Shown: one piece after another, positions 21,589 through 28,492 of the stretch
Layout: each line of letters opens with the position of its first letter
How positions within the stretch are numbered: position 1 is the stretch's first letter
Assembly (NCBI GenBank): GCA_934454655.1
Contig: CAKSFK010000001.1
Span: 1 to 64,000, forward strand
Direction: 5' to 3'
DNA: 64,000 nt
Source: an uncultured Eubacteriales bacterium
GTDB lineage: Bacteria > Bacillota > Clostridia > Oscillospirales > Acutalibacteraceae
The notes under the pieces: generated by a model
Seen by the model: the letters and a program-made list of their open reading frames with translations, nothing else
The model's database searches: none
Told to the model about the DNA's origin: nothing
Translations under genes and position numbers: made by a program

Positions 21589-21775
21589 TGACTCCCTCTG
21601 TCAAGGGTGAGGGTGTCCGGTGGACGCCCCTGCTAGGCAGAAGCACCGACCGAGGCTGCAGCTGAGATGGTGGCACGGTTTGCCGCAGGCAAAGCCGGTG
21701 GTAGAGAACAAAGCTTTCCCCGACTACCCCTCAGTCACCTGCGGTGACAGCTCCCCTGACAAGGGGAGCTTTAAA
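21589..21775. repeat. MITE-like palindromic repeat element
   Basis: The roughly 460-bp gap between the small regulator and rex holds an element whose ends are imperfect inverted copies: CTCCCTCTGTCAAGGG at the left (21592) and CCCTGACAAGGGGAG at the right (21754). Inside are further hairpins (GTCCGGTGGAC; GGTTTGCCGCAGGCAAAGCC; TCACCTGCGGTGA). It has no coding capacity. Elements with GACTCCCT.../...AAGGGGAGC ends are, to my knowledge, widespread as multi-copy intergenic repeats in gut Clostridia. The remaining part of the gap is AT-rich upstream sequence of the regulator. Confidence 0.65.
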
Positions 21776-21793
21776 ACAGCCTAATCGAAAAAT

Positions 21794-21838
21794 AAAGCCT
21801 GTTGTTATCGGTCACACCGATAACAACAGGCTTTTCGG
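21794..21838. terminator. Terminator-like perfect hairpin downstream of rex
   Basis: A perfect 19-bp stem, AAAGCCTGTTGTTATCGGT with its complement around loop CAC, ending in TTTT. It lies about 70 bp beyond the rex stop on the leftward strand and probably ends the rex transcript. It shares its base stem with the hairpins at 6139 and 21197. Confidence 0.8.
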
Positions 21839-21907
21839 CATATCAAAAACCCTAATTCTACGCCGGTATAATGACATTTTGCCCGGATCGTATTCCCACG
21901 GGGATTT

Positions 21908-22516
21908 TTAAATCCTCTTATTAAGATAAGCCAGAGAAAGCGCCATATTCTCATACTGCACTTCAATGCCCTCGGGAACATTCAAATGGCTCGGGGCAAA
22001 GCACCAGATACCCTTAACTCCGCAGCCCACAAGGCGGTCGCACACCTCTTGCGCGGCGGCGGCGGGAACTGTTATAATGCCTATTTTAACATTGTTCTGA
22101 GCACAAAATCCTTCAAGCCTGTCGGCAGGGAGAATGGGCTTGCCGTTATTCGTGTGGCTTACATCGTCTGCCGCTGTGTCGAATGCGGCTGTTATGTTAA
22201 GCCCGTAATCGGCAAATCCGCCGTAATCAAGCAGCGCCCTGCCGAGCTTTCCCGCGCCCACAATAACAATATTGCTTTTGCCGCCCAAAAATTCCTCCAG
22301 AACCTGTGTAAGCTTGCCTATATTGTAGCCCGTCTTGGGTCTTCCCGCACCGCTGACGGCGCTTAGGTCCTTGCGGACCTGAACCTCGCCGAGTCCCAGT
22401 GCTCTTGCCAAAGAGGTTGCCGAAATATTCTCGGTGCCGTGGTAATTATTTTTAATATAATTCAAATAAACGGGTATTCGCCCGATAGTCGCCCTTGACA
22501 CATAAGAGTTTTTCAT
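21908..22516 (-). CDS. rex: Redox-sensing transcriptional repressor Rex
   Basis: Rex represses fermentation and respiration genes and releases DNA when NADH/NAD+ is high. The N-terminal winged helix (about 1-75) includes the recognition region LGLGEVQVRKDLSAVSGAGRPKTGY; the C-terminal Rossmann domain has GAGKLGRALLDYGGF near residue 90 and a domain-swap helix at the end. The 203-residue length is typical. ATG 22516 is preferred; an in-frame GTG at 22528 is possible and neither has a strong ribosome site. It lies immediately downstream of the fumarate-reductase/Hdr-Flx operon on the same strand, so it is a natural candidate regulator of it. Confidence 0.95.
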   Translation of the reverse strand: MKNSYVSRATIGRIPVYLNYIKNNYHGTENISATSLARALGLGEVQVRKDLSAVSGAGRPKTGYNIGKLTQVLEEFLGGKSNIVIVGAGKLGRALLDYGGFADYGLNITAAFDTAADDVSHTNNGKPILPADRLEGFCAQNNVKIGIITVPAAAAQEVCDRLVGCGVKGIWCFAPSHLNVPEGIEVQYENMALSLAYLNKRI

Positions 22517-22549
22517 TTCGCAGCCCACTTTTTAAAATTTTAAAACAAT

Positions 22550-22870
22550 TTATGCGTTTGCCGCCTCGCGCTTGCCGTCGGCAATTTCGTCCAGCTTTTT
22601 GTTTCTGAAATAAAGCGCTACATCTATTGAAATTTCAATAAAGTTAAGCACATAGAAGAAAAAGCTTAAATAGAACAGGAATCCGCTGCTGCCGTCCGCA
22701 ACCTGTATAAACTTTCTCGCGATTCCGCAAGCGTAGCCGATAAGCAAAAACACCTCAAAAAAAAGGCTTTTGCCCTTTGCGGTGCGCGAAACAATGGATT
22801 TGCGAATGGAAATAGGCCACGAAAGCCCAAAGCAGAATATAGTCAGCGCTTCAAGTAAATCGGTAATCAT
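22550..22870 (-). CDS. Small membrane protein, PQ-loop-like
   Basis: A 106-residue protein with about three hydrophobic helices (roughly 4-20, 36-50, 62-85). The segment LSWPISIRKSIVSRTAKGKSLFF resembles a PQ-loop/SWEET-type repeat, in which a proline begins a loop before Ser/Lys-rich residues. Three helices would be half of a transporter, so it may act as a dimer. AAGGGG lies before the ATG. It sits between the fumarate reductase operon and rex on the same strand. No function can be assigned. Confidence 0.7.
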   Translation of the reverse strand: MITDLLEALTIFCFGLSWPISIRKSIVSRTAKGKSLFFEVFLLIGYACGIARKFIQVADGSSGFLFYLSFFFYVLNFIEISIDVALYFRNKKLDEIADGKREAANA

Positions 22871-22885
22871 TTATAAACCCCTTAT

Positions 22886-22917
22886 AAAATCCGAGGTTCG
22901 AAAAGACTTCGGATTTT
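22886..22917 (-). terminator. Hairpin after the frdA operon
   Basis: AAAATCCGAGG (22886-22896) pairs with CTTCGGATTTT (22906-22916) around a short loop. On the leftward strand it is followed by a brief T-rich stretch (TTTTATAA), so it may terminate the eleven-gene operon only partly and allow some read-through into the small membrane gene and rex. Confidence 0.55.
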
Positions 22918-22925
22918 TCGTTATT

Positions 22926-24524
22926 TTATTTTTGCCTTCTGTAATCAGGTAAAAGTTTCGGAGATATGGCGTCGGTCTTAATGCCTGCCGCCTCGCGCTC
23001 GGCGTCAAATTTGTTAATGTGTTCAAGAGTTAATTTGCCCACCTTAACGTCCTTTGATTTTGCCGCCGCGTTTTTGCCCGCGGTTCTGCCGAATACGATT
23101 ATATCAAGCAGAGAGTTGCCCATAAGGCGGTTTCTGCCGTGTATTCCGCCGACAGCCTCGCCCGCAACATAAAGATTTTCAACGCAGGTGCTCATGCCCG
23201 TAACGTTAATATCTATACCGCCGTTCTGATAGTGCAGGGTCGGGTATACGAGTATCGGCTCTTTGCGGATATCAATACCGTAGCTTGCAAACATACGCAT
23301 CATAGCGGGTATTCTCTTTTCAATTGTGCCCTCGCCGCCGATTTTTTCAATCATCGGGGTATCAAGCCAAACCGCCTTGCCGCTGCCGGTGTCCACGCCC
23401 TCGTCGCGGTCGGAACATTCTCTTATGATAGAAGCCGCCGCAACATCGCGCGTTTCAAGCGGATGCATAAATACCTTACCGTCGCGGTTAACAAGCTTAG
23501 CACCCAATGAACGCACCTTTTCGGTAACAAGCGCGCCAAATATCTGCTGCGGGAAAGCCGCGCCCGTCGGGTGGTACTGAAGCGTATCGGCATACAAAAG
23601 CTTTGAGCCTACACGGTAAGCCAGCACCAGTCCGTCCGCCGTAGCGCCGTAGTGGTTAGAGGTTGGGAAGCCCTGATAGTGCATTCTGCCCGCTCCGCCC
23701 GTTGCAATAATAACGGTTTTAGCTCGCGCCACCATAAGCTCCTTGGTTTCCATATTCATAAGCACAGCGCCCGCGGCGTTGCCGTTTTCATCAAGGATAA
23801 GCTCAATAGCCGAGGTGAAGTCCACAACCGGAATACCGCGGTTTAAAACCTCGTCGCGCAAGGTACGCATAATTTCGGCGCCCGAATAATCCTTTGCGGC
23901 GTGCATACGTTTTCTTGAAGTACCGCCGCCGTGGGTGGTAACCATTGTGCCGTCGGGCGTTTTATCAAACTCAACGCCCAGTTCATTAAGCCATTTAATA
24001 GCCTCGGGTGCGTCGCACACAAGCTTTGAAAGCAGTTCGCGCTTTGCCGCAAAATGTCCGCCGCCAAATGCGTCTACAAAGTGGATAGCCGGTGAATCGT
24101 TCGGCTTATCAGCCGCCTGAATACCGCCCTCAGCCATCATTGTGTTGGCGTCGCCTATACGAAGCTTTGTGACTATCATAGTTTTAGCGCCGGCATTGTC
24201 AGCCTCAATTGCGGCAGACGCACCCGCGCCGCCTCCGCCGATTATAAGCACGTCAACATCATATGTAACATCGTTTAAATCAACATCGTCCGCCTTAATG
24301 CGGCTGTGCGCCTCAAGCATTTCGCACAGCTCGTGCGGCACCTGCTCACCCTTGTTAGGCCCTATTTTAAGGGTGGAAAACTCACTCTTTTTATAATCGG
24401 GGTGGTAAGCCGCCAAAAGGGCGTCCTTTTCGTCCGCGGTCATACGGCGCGGCTCTAATGCAATGTTATCTTCTCTTGCAGCCTCAACCGCCTTTAAAGA
24501 TTTTTCAAATTCTTTTGAATACAT
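22926..24524 (-). CDS. Soluble fumarate reductase-type flavoprotein (FrdA-like)
   Basis: An FAD enzyme of the succinate dehydrogenase/fumarate reductase flavoprotein family, 532 residues. FAD motifs: DVLIIGGGGAGASAAIEA (about 91-108), AEGGIQAA (131), THGGGTSRKRMHA, and C-terminal NLYVAGEAVGGIHGRNRLMGNS. At the position where membrane enzymes carry the covalently flavinylated His (the SHT motif) this protein has Asn127 (ANT), so FAD is probably non-covalent. The first 88 residues precede the FAD fold and are absent from ordinary FrdA; they may dock to partner subunits. No frdC/frdD anchor gene is nearby. With fumarase and Mdh in the same operon, fumarate is the likely substrate; an L-aspartate-oxidase-like role is less likely. 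Confidence 0.88.
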   Translation of the reverse strand: MYSKEFEKSLKAVEAAREDNIALEPRRMTADEKDALLAAYHPDYKKSEFSTLKIGPNKGEQVPHELCEMLEAHSRIKADDVDLNDVTYDVDVLIIGGGGAGASAAIEADNAGAKTMIVTKLRIGDANTMMAEGGIQAADKPNDSPAIHFVDAFGGGHFAAKRELLSKLVCDAPEAIKWLNELGVEFDKTPDGTMVTTHGGGTSRKRMHAAKDYSGAEIMRTLRDEVLNRGIPVVDFTSAIELILDENGNAAGAVLMNMETKELMVARAKTVIIATGGAGRMHYQGFPTSNHYGATADGLVLAYRVGSKLLYADTLQYHPTGAAFPQQIFGALVTEKVRSLGAKLVNRDGKVFMHPLETRDVAAASIIRECSDRDEGVDTGSGKAVWLDTPMIEKIGGEGTIEKRIPAMMRMFASYGIDIRKEPILVYPTLHYQNGGIDINVTGMSTCVENLYVAGEAVGGIHGRNRLMGNSLLDIIVFGRTAGKNAAAKSKDVKVGKLTLEHINKFDAEREAAGIKTDAISPKLLPDYRRQK

Positions 24525-24539
24525 AATCTGCGCGCCTCC

Positions 24540-25214
24540 TTATTTCTCAATTTCGCGGTTGTTGTAAAGCTCTTTAAGTTCTTCAACCGGCTTGCCCATA
24601 AGCGACTCTATAATCTCGGTAAACGCGCCCTCTTTAATCTCTTCAACGCGTTTTTCTAAGTGTTCGGACTTAGGTTCTATATACTTGCCGTTAAGTCTGC
24701 GCGCGAGCATTGCAACCTGCGGATGCGAAATACCCGCAGGACAGCGCGAAGAGCACACGCCGCACATAACGCAGTCGAACGATTCTTCGGCGCACTTATC
24801 AAATTCGCCGCGCTGAGCATACGCTATGTACTGCATAACGTTAAGCGACTGAGTACAGCTTTTTGTGCAGGCGTTACAGCCTACGCAGGCGTAAATTTCG
24901 GGGTAAAGCTGCATCATAATCTGTTCGGTAGGTTTAATTTTTTCAATATCGTAAACCTGTTTTACAAGCGGGAAGAAAGGCAGAGTTGCAACATACATAT
25001 TGTTCTCAACCTTGGTCTGGCAGGCAAGGCAGGTTTTAAGCTCACGGTCGCCCTTTATGCGGTAAATTGTGGCACATGCGCCGCAGAAACCGTTACGGCA
25101 GCCGCAGCCGCGCACCAGCTGATAGCCCGCGTATTCCATTGCGCGCATTATTGTAAGGTTATCCGGCACGCTGTATTTCTTGCCGAACAGGTAAACATCA
25201 ACCATAGTATCCAT
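24540..25214 (-). CDS. Fumarate reductase-type iron-sulfur protein (FrdB-like)
   Basis: A 224-residue electron-transfer subunit. The N-terminal ferredoxin domain has plant-type 2Fe-2S ligands Cys37, 39, 44, 47 and Cys62. The C-terminal domain has two clusters with CxxCxxCxxxC spacing: Cys110/113/116/120 and Cys148/151/154/158. Membrane-type FrdB normally has one 4Fe-4S and one 3Fe-4S site here. The tail (about 165-224) is charged and helical. It overlaps no membrane gene and lies 15 bp before frdA and 22 bp after the Flx NADH-oxidising subunit gene, so it is well placed to carry electrons from the Hdr/Flx module to FrdA. Confidence 0.88.
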   Translation of the reverse strand: MDTMVDVYLFGKKYSVPDNLTIMRAMEYAGYQLVRGCGCRNGFCGACATIYRIKGDRELKTCLACQTKVENNMYVATLPFFPLVKQVYDIEKIKPTEQIMMQLYPEIYACVGCNACTKSCTQSLNVMQYIAYAQRGEFDKCAEESFDCVMCGVCSSRCPAGISHPQVAMLARRLNGKYIEPKSEHLEKRVEEIKEGAFTEIIESLMGKPVEELKELYNNREIEK

Positions 25215-25236
25215 TTGTTTTCCTCCTTATTCCTTA

Positions 25237-26070
25237 TTAGTACTCGTCGGGCAGCTCGTCTATTTCGTCAAAGCGGAAAACGGGTCCGTCCTTGCAGACA
25301 TATTTTGCGCCTATATTGCATCTGCCGCATTTGCCTATGCCGCACTTCATTCTAAGCTCCATCGTGGTGTAGACCTGAGTTTTATCAAAGCCCAGCTCCT
25401 GAAGCCCTGCAAGGGTGAACTTAATCATTATAGGCGGTCCGCAAAGTATGGCGATCTTATCGGTTGTAAAGCCCAGTTCCTTAACGTAATTCGGAACAAA
25501 GCCAACGTGACCGTCCCACTCGGGCTGTTCGCGGTCAATGGTAAGGTGAACATTTACGCCTGTATCCTTTGCCCATTCGTCGATAATTTCCTTGTAGTCA
25601 ACAAGGTCCTGCATACTGCGAGAGCCGTAAACTATGTCTATCTTGCCGTAGCGGTCACGGTAGTGACGGCAGTAGTTAATAACCGAACGCAGAGGAGCCA
25701 AACCTATGCCGCCGGCAACGAAAAGCAGGTCGTGACCCGCAAATTCGGTGTCAACGGGGAAAGGTCTGCCGTAGGGTCCGCGAATGGTTATTTCCTGACC
25801 TACTTCCATTGAGTGCAGCCACTCTGTAACACAGCCGCATTTCTTAATTGAAAACTCCATAAACTCGGTGTTTGTGGGGGAAGATGTAATTGAGAACATA
25901 GCCTCGCCCACACCGGGAACGGAAAGCATAGCGCACTGACCCGGCATATGCTCAAAAGCCTTTTTGCCGTCCGGCGTTACAACGCGGAAGGTCTTAACAT
26001 CGGGAGTATCTATCCTTATATCGGTAACAACGCCGATCTTCGGTATAAGCGGTTCTTTAATATCAGCCAT
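25237..26070 (-). CDS. flxA: FAD/NAD(P)-binding oxidoreductase subunit, FlxA-type
   Basis: A ferredoxin-NADP reductase-fold protein of 277 residues. The FAD-binding barrel includes MFSITSSPTN (the RxYS-like site) and the nucleotide half includes LLFVAGGIGLAPLRSVI and ILCGPPIMIK. A C-terminal Cys cluster (MKCGIGKCGRCN...YVC) binds 2Fe-2S. This is the layout of FlxA, hydrogenase-gamma and AsrB proteins, which exchange electrons with NAD(P)H. Its start overlaps the next upstream gene by 8 bp. In FlxABCD-HdrABC complexes this subunit oxidises NADH and passes electrons through FlxB/C/D to HdrA; I assign that role here by operon content. Confidence 0.9.
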   Translation of the reverse strand: MADIKEPLIPKIGVVTDIRIDTPDVKTFRVVTPDGKKAFEHMPGQCAMLSVPGVGEAMFSITSSPTNTEFMEFSIKKCGCVTEWLHSMEVGQEITIRGPYGRPFPVDTEFAGHDLLFVAGGIGLAPLRSVINYCRHYRDRYGKIDIVYGSRSMQDLVDYKEIIDEWAKDTGVNVHLTIDREQPEWDGHVGFVPNYVKELGFTTDKIAILCGPPIMIKFTLAGLQELGFDKTQVYTTMELRMKCGIGKCGRCNIGAKYVCKDGPVFRFDEIDELPDEY

Positions 26071-27094
26071 TTGTGTTGCCCCCCAACTTTTTCATTACCT
26101 TTACAATGTTCATCTGTATCGGACATTTTGCAAGACATCTGCCGCAGCCCACGCAGGAGAACATACCGTCGTTATTAGTCGGGAAATACACAAGCTTGTG
26201 CATAAACCTCTGGCGAAAGCGCTCCAGCTGTGTAAGTCTTGGCTGACCCGCGGACATTTTGGTAAATTCGGAATACATACAGGAATCCCAGCAGCGGAAA
26301 CGCTTAACGCCGTGACCGGTGTTGAAGTCCTTAATATCGTAGCACTGGCAGGTGGGGCACACAAAGGTGCAGGTGCCGCAGCCAAGGCAGCTTTCGGAAA
26401 GTTCTTTCCACTCGGGGCGGTCGAAAAATTCCTTTGTTTTGCCGCTGCCGAATGCGTCGGCTTTAAGGCCCGCCAGCGGCAGTTTTGCCATACGCTCGCG
26501 CGTTACCTTTTGCTGCTCGGTAACTGCCTTATCATCGGCGTTTTCGGTAATGCCGTCAAGCGCCTTTAAAAGCTTTTCGCCCTTTTCGGTCCTAGCGTCC
26601 ATATAAAGCGCGTCTTCTGTCTTATAGCATACCACATCGCCAGCAGGCTCTGCCGCATCTATGCCGAAGGCGGTGCAGAAACAGGTTTCATTCGGCTTTG
26701 TGCAGGCAAGCGACATGATAACCCCGTGCTCGCGGCGGTTTTTATAATAGCTGTCCTGCGGCTCTGCCAAAAACACTTTATCAAGCACATCAAAGCTCTT
26801 AACATCACAGGCACGCACGCCGAAAACCACAAAATCCTCGGTTTCGCTGCGGGTGTCTATAACCTCGATTTTCTTGCCCTCAACCTTAAAATCCATAAGA
26901 TTTTCGGTTTGGGGGAAGAAGAAATCCTTTGCGCTCCTTACGGTGTTAAGCGAATCGGACAGCTTTTTGCCGTTCTCCCATTCTTCATATTTCGCGCCTG
27001 TTTTGGTATCAACCGGCATATAAAGCACATTGTTTTCTGCAATGGCGGAGAAAAGCGAATCTAATTTTTCAAGCGATATTTTACGCATTTTCAT
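26063..27094 (-). CDS. flxB: 4Fe-4S dicluster subunit, FlxB/AsrA-type
   Basis: A 343-residue protein. The first 220 residues contain the FGVRACDVKSFDVLDKVF block shared by sulfhydrogenase beta and AsrA proteins. The C-terminal part has two 4Fe-4S motifs: CLGCGTCTFVCPTC and CVGCGRCLAKCPI. Such subunits link the FAD/NAD subunit to the rest of a soluble electron-transfer complex. The gene overlaps flxA by 8 bp and the following (upstream) flxC by 14 bp, showing tight translational coupling. Whether it corresponds to FlxB or FlxC of the Desulfovibrio system is by order and resemblance only. Confidence 0.82.
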   Translation of the reverse strand: MKMRKISLEKLDSLFSAIAENNVLYMPVDTKTGAKYEEWENGKKLSDSLNTVRSAKDFFFPQTENLMDFKVEGKKIEVIDTRSETEDFVVFGVRACDVKSFDVLDKVFLAEPQDSYYKNRREHGVIMSLACTKPNETCFCTAFGIDAAEPAGDVVCYKTEDALYMDARTEKGEKLLKALDGITENADDKAVTEQQKVTRERMAKLPLAGLKADAFGSGKTKEFFDRPEWKELSESCLGCGTCTFVCPTCQCYDIKDFNTGHGVKRFRCWDSCMYSEFTKMSAGQPRLTQLERFRQRFMHKLVYFPTNNDGMFSCVGCGRCLAKCPIQMNIVKVMKKLGGNTNG

Positions 27095-28070
27095 TCCTCC
27101 TTACAGCGTCGCCGGGCTCAATATCCTCGGTGGTGTAGTTTACTATCGGGGCGCGCGAGCCTACCTCGGCTCCTGCCTGATATTCACCGTAAAAGCTGTC
27201 AATATCCTTTATAAACTTGCGGTTAAGCAGGTGCAGCGGAATGTGCTGGGGACATACCCTTGAGCACTCGCCGCAATCGGTACATCTGCCCGCAACGTGG
27301 AAAGCGCGGATAATGTGGAACATTTTTTCTTCAAACTCGTTTGAAGCCGCCTTGTTTTCGACGCCTGAATTGGGGTTATCAAACACGCACTTTTCGCAGG
27401 TGCAGGCGGGGCAAACGTCGCGGCAGGCGTTACAGCGTATGCAGCGCGATAATTCGTTCTGCCAGAAAGCGAAACGCTCGTCGGGCGTCATTTTTTCAAG
27501 TTTTTCAACCTCATCAAAACGGTGTGAGTCAAGAACAGTCCCGTCCTCGCCCAAAAGCTCGTCGTAAGCCACATGCTTTTTGGATTTGCAGTTAAGACAG
27601 CGGTCGGGCAAAAGCTCGTTTCTGTCAAGCGTGATTTCACCGTCAAACAGGGTTTCTATTGTCACTTTGTCGCCGTTATCGGTCACTTTTGCAATGCCTT
27701 CGGCACTGCTTTTTATTTTGCCCATATCAAGCATACCGTTACACGGAACGCCCACGGCGTAAACCTTTTCGCGGTCAAAGCGATGCTCGGTTAAAAGCTG
27801 ATTAAAGCTGTATGTATCGCAGGGCTTTAAGAAAACAAGAACCTTGTTTTCGCTCTTTCCCGTTTCCTTTACAAGGTACTTTGAAAAGTTAGCGCCGCAA
27901 AAATCGCCCCATACAAACTCTTTTTCAATATCCTCGGCAGTAGTGAAAAGCGCGGGAGTGATATCGTAATCAAACTCGCCCTTTTTCCAACCGAAAACTC
28001 GGTCAACCGTGCCGTTTTTAAGCAATTCGGAGGCTTTATTTACTAAAACTTCGCGTTTTATTTCTTGCAT
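27081..28070 (-). CDS. flxC: 4Fe-4S dicluster subunit, FlxC-type (FrhB-like N-terminus)
   Basis: A 329-residue iron-sulfur protein. The N-terminal half (VLVFLKPCDTYSFNQLL, AVGVPCNGMLD) resembles the FrhB/coenzyme F420 hydrogenase beta-like domain; an extra Cys pair appears in RCLNCKSK. The C-terminal half carries CIRCNACRDVCPAC and CTDCGECSRVCP clusters, the first followed by additional CxC/CxxC cysteines. It lies between flxB and the MvhD-type gene with overlaps on both sides. Role inferred: relay of electrons within the Flx half of the complex. Confidence 0.82.
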   Translation of the reverse strand: MQEIKREVLVNKASELLKNGTVDRVFGWKKGEFDYDITPALFTTAEDIEKEFVWGDFCGANFSKYLVKETGKSENKVLVFLKPCDTYSFNQLLTEHRFDREKVYAVGVPCNGMLDMGKIKSSAEGIAKVTDNGDKVTIETLFDGEITLDRNELLPDRCLNCKSKKHVAYDELLGEDGTVLDSHRFDEVEKLEKMTPDERFAFWQNELSRCIRCNACRDVCPACTCEKCVFDNPNSGVENKAASNEFEEKMFHIIRAFHVAGRCTDCGECSRVCPQHIPLHLLNRKFIKDIDSFYGEYQAGAEVGSRAPIVNYTTEDIEPGDAVRRNENA

Positions 28071-28492
28071 CTTAAATCCTCCAATCTCTTGTTTTCGCCA
28101 AGCGCCGCAACGGTCTTTGCAAAATCATTCATTGTGGCGGCAAACTTTGCGCCCTCTGCCGCGGATACCCACTCAACGCGGGTGCGTTCCTTTTCAATGC
28201 CTAAAAAGTCAAGCATTGAGAAAAGCAAAGCCATACGGCGGCGGGTGTAATAGTTACCCGAGGTGTAGTGGCAGTCGCCGGGGTGGCAGCCGCAGAGAAT
28301 TACGCCGTCTGCCCCGCGCTGAAACGCGCGTAAAATAAACATCGGGTTTACCCTGCACGAGCAGGGAACACGGATTATTTTAACATCGGCAGGGTAATTA
28401 AGTCTGTTATTTCCCGCAAGGTCCGCTCCGGCATAGGAACACCAGTTGCAGCAAAACGCCACTATAAGCGGCTTATATTCATTTACTTGCAT
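28058..28492 (-). CDS. flxD: MvhD/FlxD-type 2Fe-2S electron-transfer subunit
   Basis: A 144-residue member of the MvhD family, the small subunit that connects an electron donor module to HdrA. Conserved cysteines appear in FCCNWCSYAGAD, VPCSCRVNP and CGCHPGDCHY, the family signature for one 2Fe-2S cluster. It overlaps hdrA by 10 bp and flxC by 13 bp. In methanogens the partner is a hydrogenase; here the neighbouring FlxA-type gene makes NADH the likely donor. Confidence 0.93.
   Translation of the reverse strand: MQVNEYKPLIVAFCCNWCSYAGADLAGNNRLNYPADVKIIRVPCSCRVNPMFILRAFQRGADGVILCGCHPGDCHYTSGNYYTRRRMALLFSMLDFLGIEKERTRVEWVSAAEGAKFAATMNDFAKTVAALGENKRLEDLRCKK

Noticed and set aside
24660..25355. 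231-codon frame opposite the FrdB-like gene
   Set aside because: Antisense to a protein with intact cysteine clusters; composition is not protein-like.
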